Assembly: GCF_901827205.1 (NCBI RefSeq)
Contig: NZ_LR594675.1
Location: forward strand, 3,472,001 to 3,536,000
DNA length: 64,000 bases
Direction: 5' to 3'
From: Variovorax sp. PBS-H4
GTDB taxonomy: Bacteria; Pseudomonadota; Gammaproteobacteria; Burkholderiales; Burkholderiaceae_C
Both the position numbers and the translations under genes were made by a program. Shown here piece by piece: positions 35,792 to 44,339 of the stretch. Position 1 is the stretch's first letter, and each line of letters opens with the position of its first letter. The notes under the pieces are model-generated. The model did no database searches and had not been told where the DNA came from. It saw only the letters and a list, made by a program, of their open reading frames with translations.

Positions 35792-36015
35792 GTCGTCGCC
35801 GGAAAGACGTCCGGATCAATCCGCATGTTGCCATCGGCGCCCTTTTGTACCGCGTGCAATAAGCCACGAACCACAAACAATAGTTAACAGTCATCTTCGT
35901 TTGCGGGAGTCGCTCACCTTCGGGCCCACCGAAGTTGCCCTAACGTGACTTACTACCTTCGTTCAAAGGCACGGGCGTTGCTACATTTTTCGGTCGCTGT
36001 AACGAAAGGGCCTCC
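35792..36015. promoter_or_regulatory. Divergent intergenic region with CTTCG repeats
   Basis: This 224-base gap serves both the hypothetical gene and the substrate-binding protein gene. It is less GC-rich than its surroundings. CTTCG occurs at 35895, 35918 and 35957, two of the copies extending to CTTCGTT. The middle copy forms a perfect hairpin CTTCGG-GCCCA-CCGAAG (35918-35934). TACATT at 35982-35987 is a possible -10 for the plus-strand gene. No -35 could be assigned. Confidence 0.35.
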
Positions 36016-37170
36016 ATGGATCGGTCACGCAGACTCTGGCTGGGCCAGGCAGGTGCAGCGCTGCTGATGGGCGGAGGCCTTGCCAGGGTGGGCCAGGCGC
36101 AAACCGCCCGCCCCGCGGCGCGCACGGTGATCCTGGGGCAATCCGTCCCGCTGACCGGCGCTGCCAGCGAGATCGGGCTCGCCTTCGCAGCAGGTTGCCG
36201 TCTCTATGCGACCCAGTTCAACGATGCCAACGCGGCCAGCGGCCTTCAGCTGAAGCTGCTGCAGCTCGATGACGGCTACGACGCCCAGCGCGCCGCGGCC
36301 AATGCGCGCAACTTGCTCGTCAACGACAAAGCCGACATGTTGTTCGGGTTCGTCGGCACGGCCAGCAGCCAGGCCGGTGCTGCGGCCGCGGCCCAGCAGG
36401 GCACTGTCCTCTTTGCGCCTTTCGCCGCAGCGGACAGCCTGCGCAGCGCGTCCCACCCCAACGTGTTCCACGTGCGGCCCAGCATGGCCGACGAAGCCGT
36501 CAAGATGGTGCGCCAATGCGCCACGGTGGGCCAGACCCGTATCGCGCTGGTCGGTGACGACGACGCCATGGGCCGTGCCGGCCTGGCCGCCGTGCAGCAG
36601 GCCATGAGCGAGCAGAAGCTCGGTCCATTGGCGGCCCAGGCGCTGGTGCCAGCTGCTGGCGGCAAGCTCGATGAAGCGCTGGCCGACGTGATGAAGGCCG
36701 CGCCGCAGGCCGTCGTGCTGGTGTCGCTCTCGGGCACCACGGCCGAGGCCATCCGCAAGCTGCGCAAGAGCGGCTACAGCGGCAACTTCATGGCTTTCTC
36801 GATCGTGGGCATCGACCCGCTCTACGCTACGCTGGGCAAGGACATCCGCGGCATCGTGATCGCGCAGGTCGTGCCCTCGCCGCGCTCCGCGGCCACCCCG
36901 ATCGTCAAGGAATACCTGGCAGCGCTCGACAGCTCGGACCAGGCGGCCTCCTATGAGGGCCTCGAAGGCTTCATCGCCGCCAAGGCTGCTGGCGAAGCGG
37001 TGCGCCGCGCGGGGCGTGCCTTCACGCCCGCCAGCCTGCAGCGGGTGATGGCGGCCATGACCGACTGCGACGTCGGCGGCTTTCGCCTCAACTTGCGGCC
37101 CGGCCTGCGCGATCCGCAGCGCACCATCGACCTCATCAGCATCACGGCGGACGGACGGGTACTGCGGTAG
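36016..37170 (+). CDS. Branched-chain amino acid-type ABC substrate-binding protein, Tat signal
   Basis: A 384-residue periplasmic binding protein of the Leu/Ile/Val receptor type. The N-terminus DRSRRLWLGQAGAALLMGGG has a twin-arginine (SRRxWL) signal followed by a hydrophobic stretch and a cut near GQAQ. The mature part shows ILGQSVPLTGAASEIG and ANARNLLVNDKADMLFGFVG, typical of the family. No transporter genes lie next to it, so it is an orphan receptor; its ligand is unknown. AGGG stands about 6 bases before the ATG. Confidence 0.83.
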   Translation: MDRSRRLWLGQAGAALLMGGGLARVGQAQTARPAARTVILGQSVPLTGAASEIGLAFAAGCRLYATQFNDANAASGLQLKLLQLDDGYDAQRAAANARNLLVNDKADMLFGFVGTASSQAGAAAAAQQGTVLFAPFAAADSLRSASHPNVFHVRPSMADEAVKMVRQCATVGQTRIALVGDDDAMGRAGLAAVQQAMSEQKLGPLAAQALVPAAGGKLDEALADVMKAAPQAVVLVSLSGTTAEAIRKLRKSGYSGNFMAFSIVGIDPLYATLGKDIRGIVIAQVVPSPRSAATPIVKEYLAALDSSDQAASYEGLEGFIAAKAAGEAVRRAGRAFTPASLQRVMAAMTDCDVGGFRLNLRPGLRDPQRTIDLISITADGRVLR

Positions 37171-37185
37171 CAGGAAAGGTCCTAC

Positions 37186-37214
37186 GTGACAGGCTGCCGG
37201 CCAGCGCATAGGAT
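37186..37214 (+). promoter_or_regulatory. Promoter for ku
   Basis: GTGACA (37186-37191) and TAGGAT (37209-37214) are separated by 17 bases and match the housekeeping -35/-10 consensus at 5 and 4 of 6 positions. Transcription would start near 37221, giving a leader of about 54 bases before the ku ATG at 37275, which has AAGGA about 7 bases upstream. An in-frame ATG at exactly 37221 would be leaderless. Confidence 0.55.
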
Positions 37215-37274
37215 TTGCCTATGCCGCCGCAACCTGCGCGCGGCACACGCCCACGGGGCGCGAAGGACAACACC

Positions 37275-38228
37275 ATGGCCGTACGTTCCATTGCTTCGTT
37301 GACGCTGAGTTTCGGGCTGGTCTCCATCCCGGTGCGTCTGTATTCGGCGACCGAAAGCGCGTCCACCGTCAGGTTCAACCTGCTGGCCAGGGACGGCTCC
37401 CGCGTCAAGCAACAGTACGTCTCCGAAAAGGACCAGAGCGTGGTGCCGCGCTCCGAGATGGTGAAGGGCTACGAATTCGAGAAGGACCGCTTCGTCCTGT
37501 TCACGCCCGACGAACTGAAGGCGCTCGAGGAAGGCAGCAGCCACGTCGTCGAGATCACGGCCTTTATCCCCGAAAGCGCGGTGGACCCCATCTACTACGA
37601 CAAGGCCTACTTCCTGGCGCCGGACAAGCGCGGCGGCAAACCCTACGCCCTCCTCAGCGAAGCCATGCGCAAGAGCGGGCGCTGCGCGCTGGCCAAATGG
37701 TCGTGGAAGGCCAAGCAGTACGTGGTCCAGATCCGGCCTGCGGAAGACGGCCTGATCCTTCAGCAGCTCCTCTACGCCGACGAGGTGCGCTCGATGAAGG
37801 ACCTCGATATCGAGAAGGTCAGCGTGTCGCCGGCCGAACTGCAGCTCGCGCTTCAGCTGATCGACCAGATCTCGGAAGACGCCTACGACCCGAGCCAGTA
37901 CGAGGATGAAGAAAAGAAGCGCGTGCTCGCCGCGATCGACGAAAAGATCGCCGGCAAACACATCGTTGCCTCCGCCCGGGCCGAGGAGGCCGGCAGCGGC
38001 CAAGTCATCGACCTGATGGACGCGCTCAAGGCCAGCCTCGGCAAGAAGCCGCGCGCTGCGCCCGCCACGCCCGCCGTTGCGGCCACGCCAGGCAAGACCC
38101 CCGCCAAGACTGCGCGAGGCAACGTATCGCCGATGTTCGAATCCGGGGAGAGAAAGTCGCCCAAGCGCGCGGCCAAGAGCGACGAACCCGCCGCGACGCC
38201 AGCGCGGGCGCGTGCCAGGAAGGGGTGA
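37275..38228 (+). CDS. ku: Non-homologous end-joining protein Ku
   Basis: A 317-residue bacterial Ku that binds DNA double-strand ends as a homodimer and recruits the ligase LigD. The N-terminus MAVRSIASLTLSFGLVSIPVRLYSA and the phrases VKGYEFEKDRFVLF and DPIYYDKAYFLAPDKRGGKPYALL are diagnostic. The core ends near residue 255 and is followed by a basic Ala/Lys/Pro/Arg-rich tail of about 60 residues, thought to bind DNA and LigD in other species. No ligD is in this window. The stop overlaps the next gene's GTG. Confidence 0.93.
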   Translation: MAVRSIASLTLSFGLVSIPVRLYSATESASTVRFNLLARDGSRVKQQYVSEKDQSVVPRSEMVKGYEFEKDRFVLFTPDELKALEEGSSHVVEITAFIPESAVDPIYYDKAYFLAPDKRGGKPYALLSEAMRKSGRCALAKWSWKAKQYVVQIRPAEDGLILQQLLYADEVRSMKDLDIEKVSVSPAELQLALQLIDQISEDAYDPSQYEDEEKKRVLAAIDEKIAGKHIVASARAEEAGSGQVIDLMDALKASLGKKPRAAPATPAVAATPGKTPAKTARGNVSPMFESGERKSPKRAAKSDEPAATPARARARKG

Positions 38229-39142
38229 GCGCCGCCCGGCCGCCCGAAGGCGCGAAGGCCCTCTCGGGGGGCAGCGCAGTACACGAAGTGACGAGCGTGG
38301 GGGCACTATCGAACGCTGCCGGCGGTGCGTCGCCGTACACGATGCGGCGCGTGCAGCAGATGCTCGGCATCTCGCGCGTGGCGATCCAGCGCCTGGTGAA
38401 CGCCGGGTTCGTCACGCCGACACGCGGCACGCGCAACGAGTTCCGCTTCAGCTTCCAGGATTTGATGCTGCTGCGCACGGCCCAGGGGCTGCAGGAGGCG
38501 CAGATCCCGCCGCGCAAGATCCTGCGCTCGCTGCGCAAGCTGCGTGCCACGCTTCCTGAAGAGCTGCCCTTGACCGGCATGCGAATCACCGCCGTAGGCG
38601 CCGATGTCGCCGTCCGTGATCGCCGAGGCACCTGGGAAGCGGGCTCGGGGCAACTGCTGCTGGATTTCGAGGTTGCGCCGGTCGACGGACACGTGGCCTT
38701 CCTCGAACCGAACTCCGTTCCTCCGGCCAATGCCGTGGATGTGCAACAGCTGTTCGCCCGCGCTGAAACGCTGGAGGAGTCCGACCCCGCCGAAGCCGAG
38801 ACGGCCTACCGCGCGGTCATCGCCGCGGCACCCGACCACCTCGACGCGTACGTCAACCTCGGTGCCCTGCTCTGCGATCTGGGGCGCTTTGACGACGCGG
38901 TGAAGTTGCACGAACTCGCCTTGCCCCGTTGCCCGGCGTCGGCCCTGCTGTTCTTCAATCACGCGATTGCCCTGGAAGAGCTCGGCCGCCTGCGCGCCGC
39001 CGCCTTGCACTACGAGCGCAGCTTGCAGCTCGACCCGGACTTTGCCGACGCGCACTACAACCTGGGGCGGCTGCAGGAGCTGTTCGGCGACGCACGCGGC
39101 GCGCTGCGCCACCTCAACGCGTACCGGCGATTGACCCGCTGA
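38225..39142 (+). CDS. MerR-type helix-turn-helix protein with TPR repeats
   Basis: A protein of up to 305 residues. The MerR-like winged helix begins at YTMRRVQQMLGISRVAIQRLVNAGFV, and the C-terminal part holds TPR units (YVNLGALLCDLGRFDDAV, FFNHAIALEELGRLRAAALHYERSL, AHYNLGRLQELFGDARGAL). The first codon chosen, GTG 38225, overlaps the ku stop, but the following 35 codons run through a dispersed repeat, so GTG 38297 or ATG 38342 may be the real start. Coupling to ku suggests a linked role or co-expression; the target is unknown. Confidence 0.78.
   Translation: MSAARPPEGAKALSGGSAVHEVTSVGALSNAAGGASPYTMRRVQQMLGISRVAIQRLVNAGFVTPTRGTRNEFRFSFQDLMLLRTAQGLQEAQIPPRKILRSLRKLRATLPEELPLTGMRITAVGADVAVRDRRGTWEAGSGQLLLDFEVAPVDGHVAFLEPNSVPPANAVDVQQLFARAETLEESDPAEAETAYRAVIAAAPDHLDAYVNLGALLCDLGRFDDAVKLHELALPRCPASALLFFNHAIALEELGRLRAAALHYERSLQLDPDFADAHYNLGRLQELFGDARGALRHLNAYRRLTR
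38241..38304. repeat. Probable dispersed comamonad intergenic repeat
   Basis: The segment containing CTCGGGGGGCAGCG and GTGACGAGCGTGGGGGC resembles, from memory, short repeats found many times between genes in Comamonadaceae genomes. It is the only copy seen in this window, so the repeat status cannot be shown here. It sits across the ku/MerR-TPR junction and is read through if GTG 38225 is used. Confidence 0.45.
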
Positions 39143-39182
39143 ACGCCCGGCCGCCCCTCTCGAGCGGAAGCGATGAACATGC

Positions 39183-39293
39183 TTAAGTTTCCCCTAAGAC
39201 TGAGGGCAGACACTGCATCTCGGCAGCCCATTCTTCTTCTCCCTCCTCCCTCAATCAGGGCTGTCCTTGACCCGCTTCGGCGGGTTTTTTCTT
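39183..39293 (+). ncRNA. Candidate small RNA with anti-Shine-Dalgarno loop
   Basis: Downstream of the MerR-TPR gene an 8-bp stem (39222-39229 with 39258-39265, one G-U pair) encloses a 28-base pyrimidine-rich loop containing CTCCCTCCTCCCTC, which could pair with Shine-Dalgarno sequences. A perfect intrinsic terminator follows at 39271-39290. Stem, exposed CCUCC loop and terminator are the usual parts of a trans-acting sRNA or of a stable 3' UTR fragment. The 5' end is not defined; no convincing promoter was found, so processing from the ku/MerR-TPR mRNA is possible. Confidence 0.5.
39271..39290 (+). terminator. Intrinsic terminator
   Basis: CCCGC-TTCG-GCGGG followed directly by six T: a 5-bp GC stem with a stable UUCG-type loop. 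It ends the ku/MerR-TPR transcript and the candidate sRNA on the plus strand, ahead of the convergent chemoreceptor gene. Confidence 0.9.
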
Positions 39294-39305
39294 GGCCCTC
39301 ACTTT

Positions 39306-40751
<1,446 letters not shown>

Positions 40752-40885
40752 GATTGCTCCTCGAGGGCCGCCGATGCGGGGCCTGGTCCTGAGGCTTATC
40801 GGCAGGCCCGCGCAGGAACTTGAGAGCATCGACCTCGGGGTAAACCCCTGGGGGACCGCAACAGCGGTTCGCCGACCGGCGGCGG

Positions 40886-41104
40886 CTATCCGTCGATCGG
40901 CACGCCGCCGCCGAAGCGCACGACCCACTGGTCCCACAGCTCCTGGTTCACTGCGGCGAAGGGGCGCTGCCAGACCGTCAGCATCTGCAGCTGGATCTGC
41001 TGTGCGCGCACCAGGCTTTCGACGACGGCGGCCTGCCAGTCGAGGACCGGCTGGAAGCTGCCATAGGGGGTGTTCGAAAGGTCGGCAGCGGAGGCGAAGG
41101 TCAT
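40886..41104 (-). CDS. Small hypothetical protein, amphipathic helix, phasin-like
   Basis: A 72-residue protein from ATG 41104, which has GGAG about 6 bases upstream. Its centre (VLDWQAAVVESLVRAQQIQLQMLTVWQRPFAAVNQELWDQW) should form long amphipathic helices rich in Gln, Trp and Leu, somewhat like a short phasin or granule-binding peptide. No cysteines, no signal peptide. Family not recognised. It lies between the chemoreceptor and the PaaK-like gene on the same strand. Confidence 0.6.
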   Translation of the reverse strand: MTFASAADLSNTPYGSFQPVLDWQAAVVESLVRAQQIQLQMLTVWQRPFAAVNQELWDQWVVRFGGGVPIDG

Positions 41105-41203
41105 GGAGGTCTCCAGAGAGTTCGGATTGAAAGCGGTCGCTTGCAAGGCCGTCGCGCTTGCGCCGGGTCGAACCATCAAGCCTAGTGGATGCCCCCCGCG
41201 CCT

Positions 41204-42592
41204 TCAAGTCGGCGCAACGAGCACACGCTGCACCTTGCCACTGGCGCCGCGGCCTTCGCGCACGCCGCTCCGGCAGCGGATCTGCACACCGTCAGCGCCC
41301 ATTCGCAGCAGGAAGGCCGACAGCGCGGTGCGGGCGCGGCGCAGGCTCGCATCCGCCGCCTGGCCTTGCATGCCGGTGCGCAGGAGCAGCTCGCAGGGCC
41401 CTTGCTGGACCAGTTGGAAGTCGAACAGGCCGGCATCGTCCTCCAGCACCGTGCACACCGCCAGCGGGGAGACGCGCACGGCGCGGCCGCCCGGGCGGCC
41501 GAGGCGCAGCGCATCGTCGTTGCGGCCTTCCACCTCGATGACTGGGAGGGCGGAGCCGCAGGGGCAGGGCTCGGCGCTCTGGCGCACCCGGTCACCGAGC
41601 TCGTAGCGAATCAGCGGCTGTACATGGTTGGCGAGATTGGTCAACAGCGTGTTGGCGCCGCGCTCCCCCGGCGGGACCGCGCGACCTTGCGCATCGACCG
41701 ACTCGAGGATCGCCCAGTCGCTGTTGAGATGCAGCCGACCCTGCCGGCATTCGCTCGCCAGGGTCAGGAACTCCGAGGCACCGTAGCTGTTGACCACCGC
41801 GCAGCCCAACGCTTGTGCCACGAACCCGCGCCGAGTCGCCGACAGGTTCTCGCCGCCGGTCCATATCTCGCGCGGCACCGCGTGCAACCGGCCGGCCATG
41901 CGCTCTTCGGCCAGCAGCAGCGCAACGCTGGGGTAGGTGGCCACGACGGTCGGCCGCAGGTCATCGAGCTCGGCCGCCAGTGCCTCGGGAGGCTGCAGGA
42001 AGGAAATGCTGCGCAGGCTCAGCGAAAGGGCCGGGTTGAGCCGGCGCAGGCGCTCGATCGAGACCGTGCTGGCGAAATGCCCGCCGGTGGCACCGATGAA
42101 GGCCATGCGCTCGCCGAGCCCCCAAGGGTTCATCAGCCGCTCGATCGACCGTCCCGCCGGCCGCCGCAGGAATTCCAGGGCGTCGTAGACCGCCATCGCG
42201 TAGGTGTCCTGCACGAAGATGCCGGGCTCGCCGCTGCTGCCCGAGCTTTCCCAGACCACATAGCGTTCGGCAAAGGGGTCGGCGATGCGGGAGCGGTCGG
42301 CGGTGAAGCGCCGCAGTGCATCGAGGCGCAGCACCGGGTCGGCGACCCAGTCGTCGAAGGCGCCCATCAGCTCGGCCTTGCGCACGACCGGCAGCTCCTC
42401 CAGCCGCACGCGGGAGGTTTCGACACCCCGGAAACGTCGCCGGTAGAAGGCCGAGCCGCGAACCGCCGCGCGCAGAAGATCGGCCAAGCGCCGCGCCCGG
42501 AGATCGGCAAGCGCCTGCGCGCCGGCATGCGGTGTTGCAGCCGCATCGAGAGCGATGCGGGCGGTGAGCCAGGGGTCGAAGGGCGGCAGCAT
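41204..42592 (-). CDS. PaaK-like adenylate-forming enzyme
   Basis: A 462-residue member of the phenylacetate-CoA ligase/F390-synthetase-like group of the ANL superfamily. The phosphate-binding loop is ESSGSSGEPGIFVQD, followed by the A5-type motif NSYGASEF and the RYELGDRV aspartate. The C-terminal lid is short and the expected catalytic Lys region is not obvious. These stand-alone enzymes adenylate a carboxylate for CoA or amide formation; the substrate is unknown. ATG 42592 is used, with GTG 42595 just before it. Confidence 0.78.
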   Translation of the reverse strand: MLPPFDPWLTARIALDAAATPHAGAQALADLRARRLADLLRAAVRGSAFYRRRFRGVETSRVRLEELPVVRKAELMGAFDDWVADPVLRLDALRRFTADRSRIADPFAERYVVWESSGSSGEPGIFVQDTYAMAVYDALEFLRRPAGRSIERLMNPWGLGERMAFIGATGGHFASTVSIERLRRLNPALSLSLRSISFLQPPEALAAELDDLRPTVVATYPSVALLLAEERMAGRLHAVPREIWTGGENLSATRRGFVAQALGCAVVNSYGASEFLTLASECRQGRLHLNSDWAILESVDAQGRAVPPGERGANTLLTNLANHVQPLIRYELGDRVRQSAEPCPCGSALPVIEVEGRNDDALRLGRPGGRAVRVSPLAVCTVLEDDAGLFDFQLVQQGPCELLLRTGMQGQAADASLRRARTALSAFLLRMGADGVQIRCRSGVREGRGASGKVQRVLVAPT

Positions 42593-42697
42593 CACGGGCG
42601 GGACCAGAACCCGGCATGGTGGACTCAGCCGCTCAGCTTGCCAAGGCGTGGCGAAATACCATTCGGTGCGACGGACGAAACGCTCACCCGCGCCGCG

Positions 42698-43647
42698 TCA
42701 GCGCGATTCGCGGCGCGCCAGCAGCACGTTGCCGCCAGTGGTATTGAAAGAAATCGTCGGTGCGCTGAAGTCGCTCAACGGGGCGCCAAGGCCGATTTCT
42801 CCGCTGCCATGCAGCACGCATTCGTCGCGCCGCAACGCGATCTCGCCGCTGGCGCCCGCCGTGCCATGGAACCGGACCCAGGTCCCGTACGTGCTGATGT
42901 CGACCAGCACGCAGCTGCCCTGCCGCGCCTCGATGCGCGCATGCAGCCGCGACACGCGCGGGTCGTTGACCACGAACTGCGCCTCGTCCACCCTGCCCAG
43001 ATGGATGGGCAAATCGGTGGCGCGGAACATCGAGCGCACGTCGAGCCAGGCGAGCTCGATCTGCCCGAACGAGGAATCCGCCGTGCGCGATGAAACGGCG
43101 AGCGTCGCCGGCATGGTGAGGAACTCGGTCACCTCGTCCTGCCAATCGATGCGGTGCACCACCGGCATCTCGTTCTTGCCGCGGATGTTGATCGGCCCGA
43201 GGCTTCGATGCCGAGCCTCGCCGCCTTGCAGCTGGTCGATGACCGACTCGGTGGCCCAGATCTGCCCAGGACCGGCCAAGTCACTGAGACGGGACGCGAG
43301 GTTGACGGCATCGCCATAGCAATCGCCATCCACCTCGACCACTTCGCCACTCGCCACACCGATCTGCAATTCCATGCGCAACGGTGCCGGCCAGGTCTGG
43401 AGCCGCTTCTGGTGATTGCGCTGCAGCTCGAGCACCGCCTTGGTGGCGCGCTGATGCCGTTCGTGAATATCGCAAACACGCCATCGCCCAGCGATTTGAC
43501 GACACGGCCGCCATGCGCCTCGCAGACGCCGCCGATCCACTGGATGAGCCTGGTGACGGTTTCAGTCGCCCTGGCATTGCCCATGGCCTCGAAAACCCGC
43601 GTGCTTCCCGTCAGGTCAGCGAAAACGACAGTGGGATGGCCGGTCAT
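42698..43647 (-). pseudogene. Class III adenylate/guanylate cyclase with FHA domain, frameshifted
   Basis: Two reading frames together encode one protein. From ATG 43647 the first frame gives TVVFADLTGSTRVFEAMG and VVKSLGDGVFAIF, with the two metal-binding Asp residues of class III cyclases. Between 43464 and 43457 the homology moves to another frame: HQRATKAVLELQRN, GVASGEVVEVDGDCYGDAVNLASRLS, then a C-terminal FHA domain (DPRVSRLHARI, DISTYGTWVRF). One base appears to be missing. The intact product would be about 316 residues, making a cyclic nucleotide and binding phosphothreonine partners. A sequencing error or a true mutation are both possible. Confidence 0.8.
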
Positions 43648-43948
43648 CTGTGCAATTTTTGGTGGCTCACGCCGGACGATTATGGCAAAGCAAGCCGAGA
43701 ACGCCCTCGCGGGGCGTTAAATCTGACGGCTGGCACGCAAAGCTGTTGCTTTTTCAATAAGAAACAAAGCTGAACAAAAGCACTTCAGGGAGAGTACAAC
43801 TTAAGCATCAGTTCTTCTTCTAATGCTTGAAGATATTCGTGAAGTATGTTGTTTTTGAATATGAAATTATGCGCTCAGCCTTGTAAGACAGCACCCACAG
43901 GCTTAACGTTGTAATCCTCTAGGCTCTTGGCACTGCCTTTCTAATACC
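43648..43948. other. AT-rich intergenic island
   Basis: About 300 bases without a gene; from 43720 to 43940 the base composition is strikingly AT-rich for this genome. It contains a hairpin with AAGCAT/ATGCTT around a loop with CTTCTTCT (about 43799-43829) and a GCTTTT/AAAAGC pair (about 43750-43784). It separates the cyclase-FHA gene (leftward) from a small gene (rightward) and probably carries both promoters; TCTAAT at 43940 is -10-like but too close to the ATG at 43949. No other gene is seen. Confidence 0.5.
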
Positions 43949-44278
43949 ATGGCACTACAAAGTTTCTTCCGCTTGCTGTCGTTTCCGGCCCTCGGCCTGC
44001 GCCGATCGGCGGACCGCCAGTTGGGCCAGATCCGAAGTGCGATGCTGTCGCTGCTGCAGACCCATGGCGGCCATGCCGCCCAGCGGGTTGCCCAGCGCGT
44101 GCGCTTTGCCGGCGACCTCGAAGCACTCTGGTACCTCCGCCAGGATGTGCTGACGGCCCTGAGCGCGGTCGACGGCGAGGCCGAAGCCCGCCGCCGCATG
44201 CGCGAGATCAATCGCCTGTTCAAGGGGGGGCTGCCCGGCGCCATGGTGCCCCGGCCGCATCACCGCATTACGACCTGA
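43949..44278 (+). CDS. Conserved-looking small helical protein, function unknown
   Basis: A 109-residue protein. Helical segments dominate: LGQIRSAMLSLLQTHGGHAAQRVAQRVRF, DLEALWYLRQDVLTALSAVDGEAEARRRMREINRLF, then a short Gly/Pro/His-rich tail. No cysteines, signal peptide or membrane helix. Arg-rich surfaces could bind nucleic acid or a partner, which is only a guess. A strong terminator follows at 44301, which supports it as a real single-gene unit. Confidence 0.7.
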   Translation: MALQSFFRLLSFPALGLRRSADRQLGQIRSAMLSLLQTHGGHAAQRVAQRVRFAGDLEALWYLRQDVLTALSAVDGEAEARRRMREINRLFKGGLPGAMVPRPHHRITT

Positions 44279-44300
44279 AGCATTTCTTGCCCCAGGCGAA

Positions 44301-44324
44301 GCCGCTGCCTTGCAGCGGCTTTTT
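44301..44324 (+). terminator. Strong intrinsic terminator
   Basis: GCCGCTGC-CTT-GCAGCGGC with a perfect 8-bp stem followed by five T. It ends the small helical-protein gene on the plus strand. The left side has no A tract, so it is not clearly bidirectional for the convergent LD-carboxypeptidase gene. Confidence 0.93.
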
Positions 44325-44339
44325 GCATTTTGGCGTCGC

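Noticed and set aside
39183..39212. Sigma-28-like TTAAGTTT promoter before the candidate sRNA
   Set aside because: The -35-like part matches, but no GCCGATAA-like -10 is found at the right spacing.
40752..41207. N-terminal extension of the chemoreceptor by about 150 residues
   Set aside because: The extension overlaps the small gene at 40886-41104 and is Arg-rich and featureless; ATG 40751 has a strong ribosome site.
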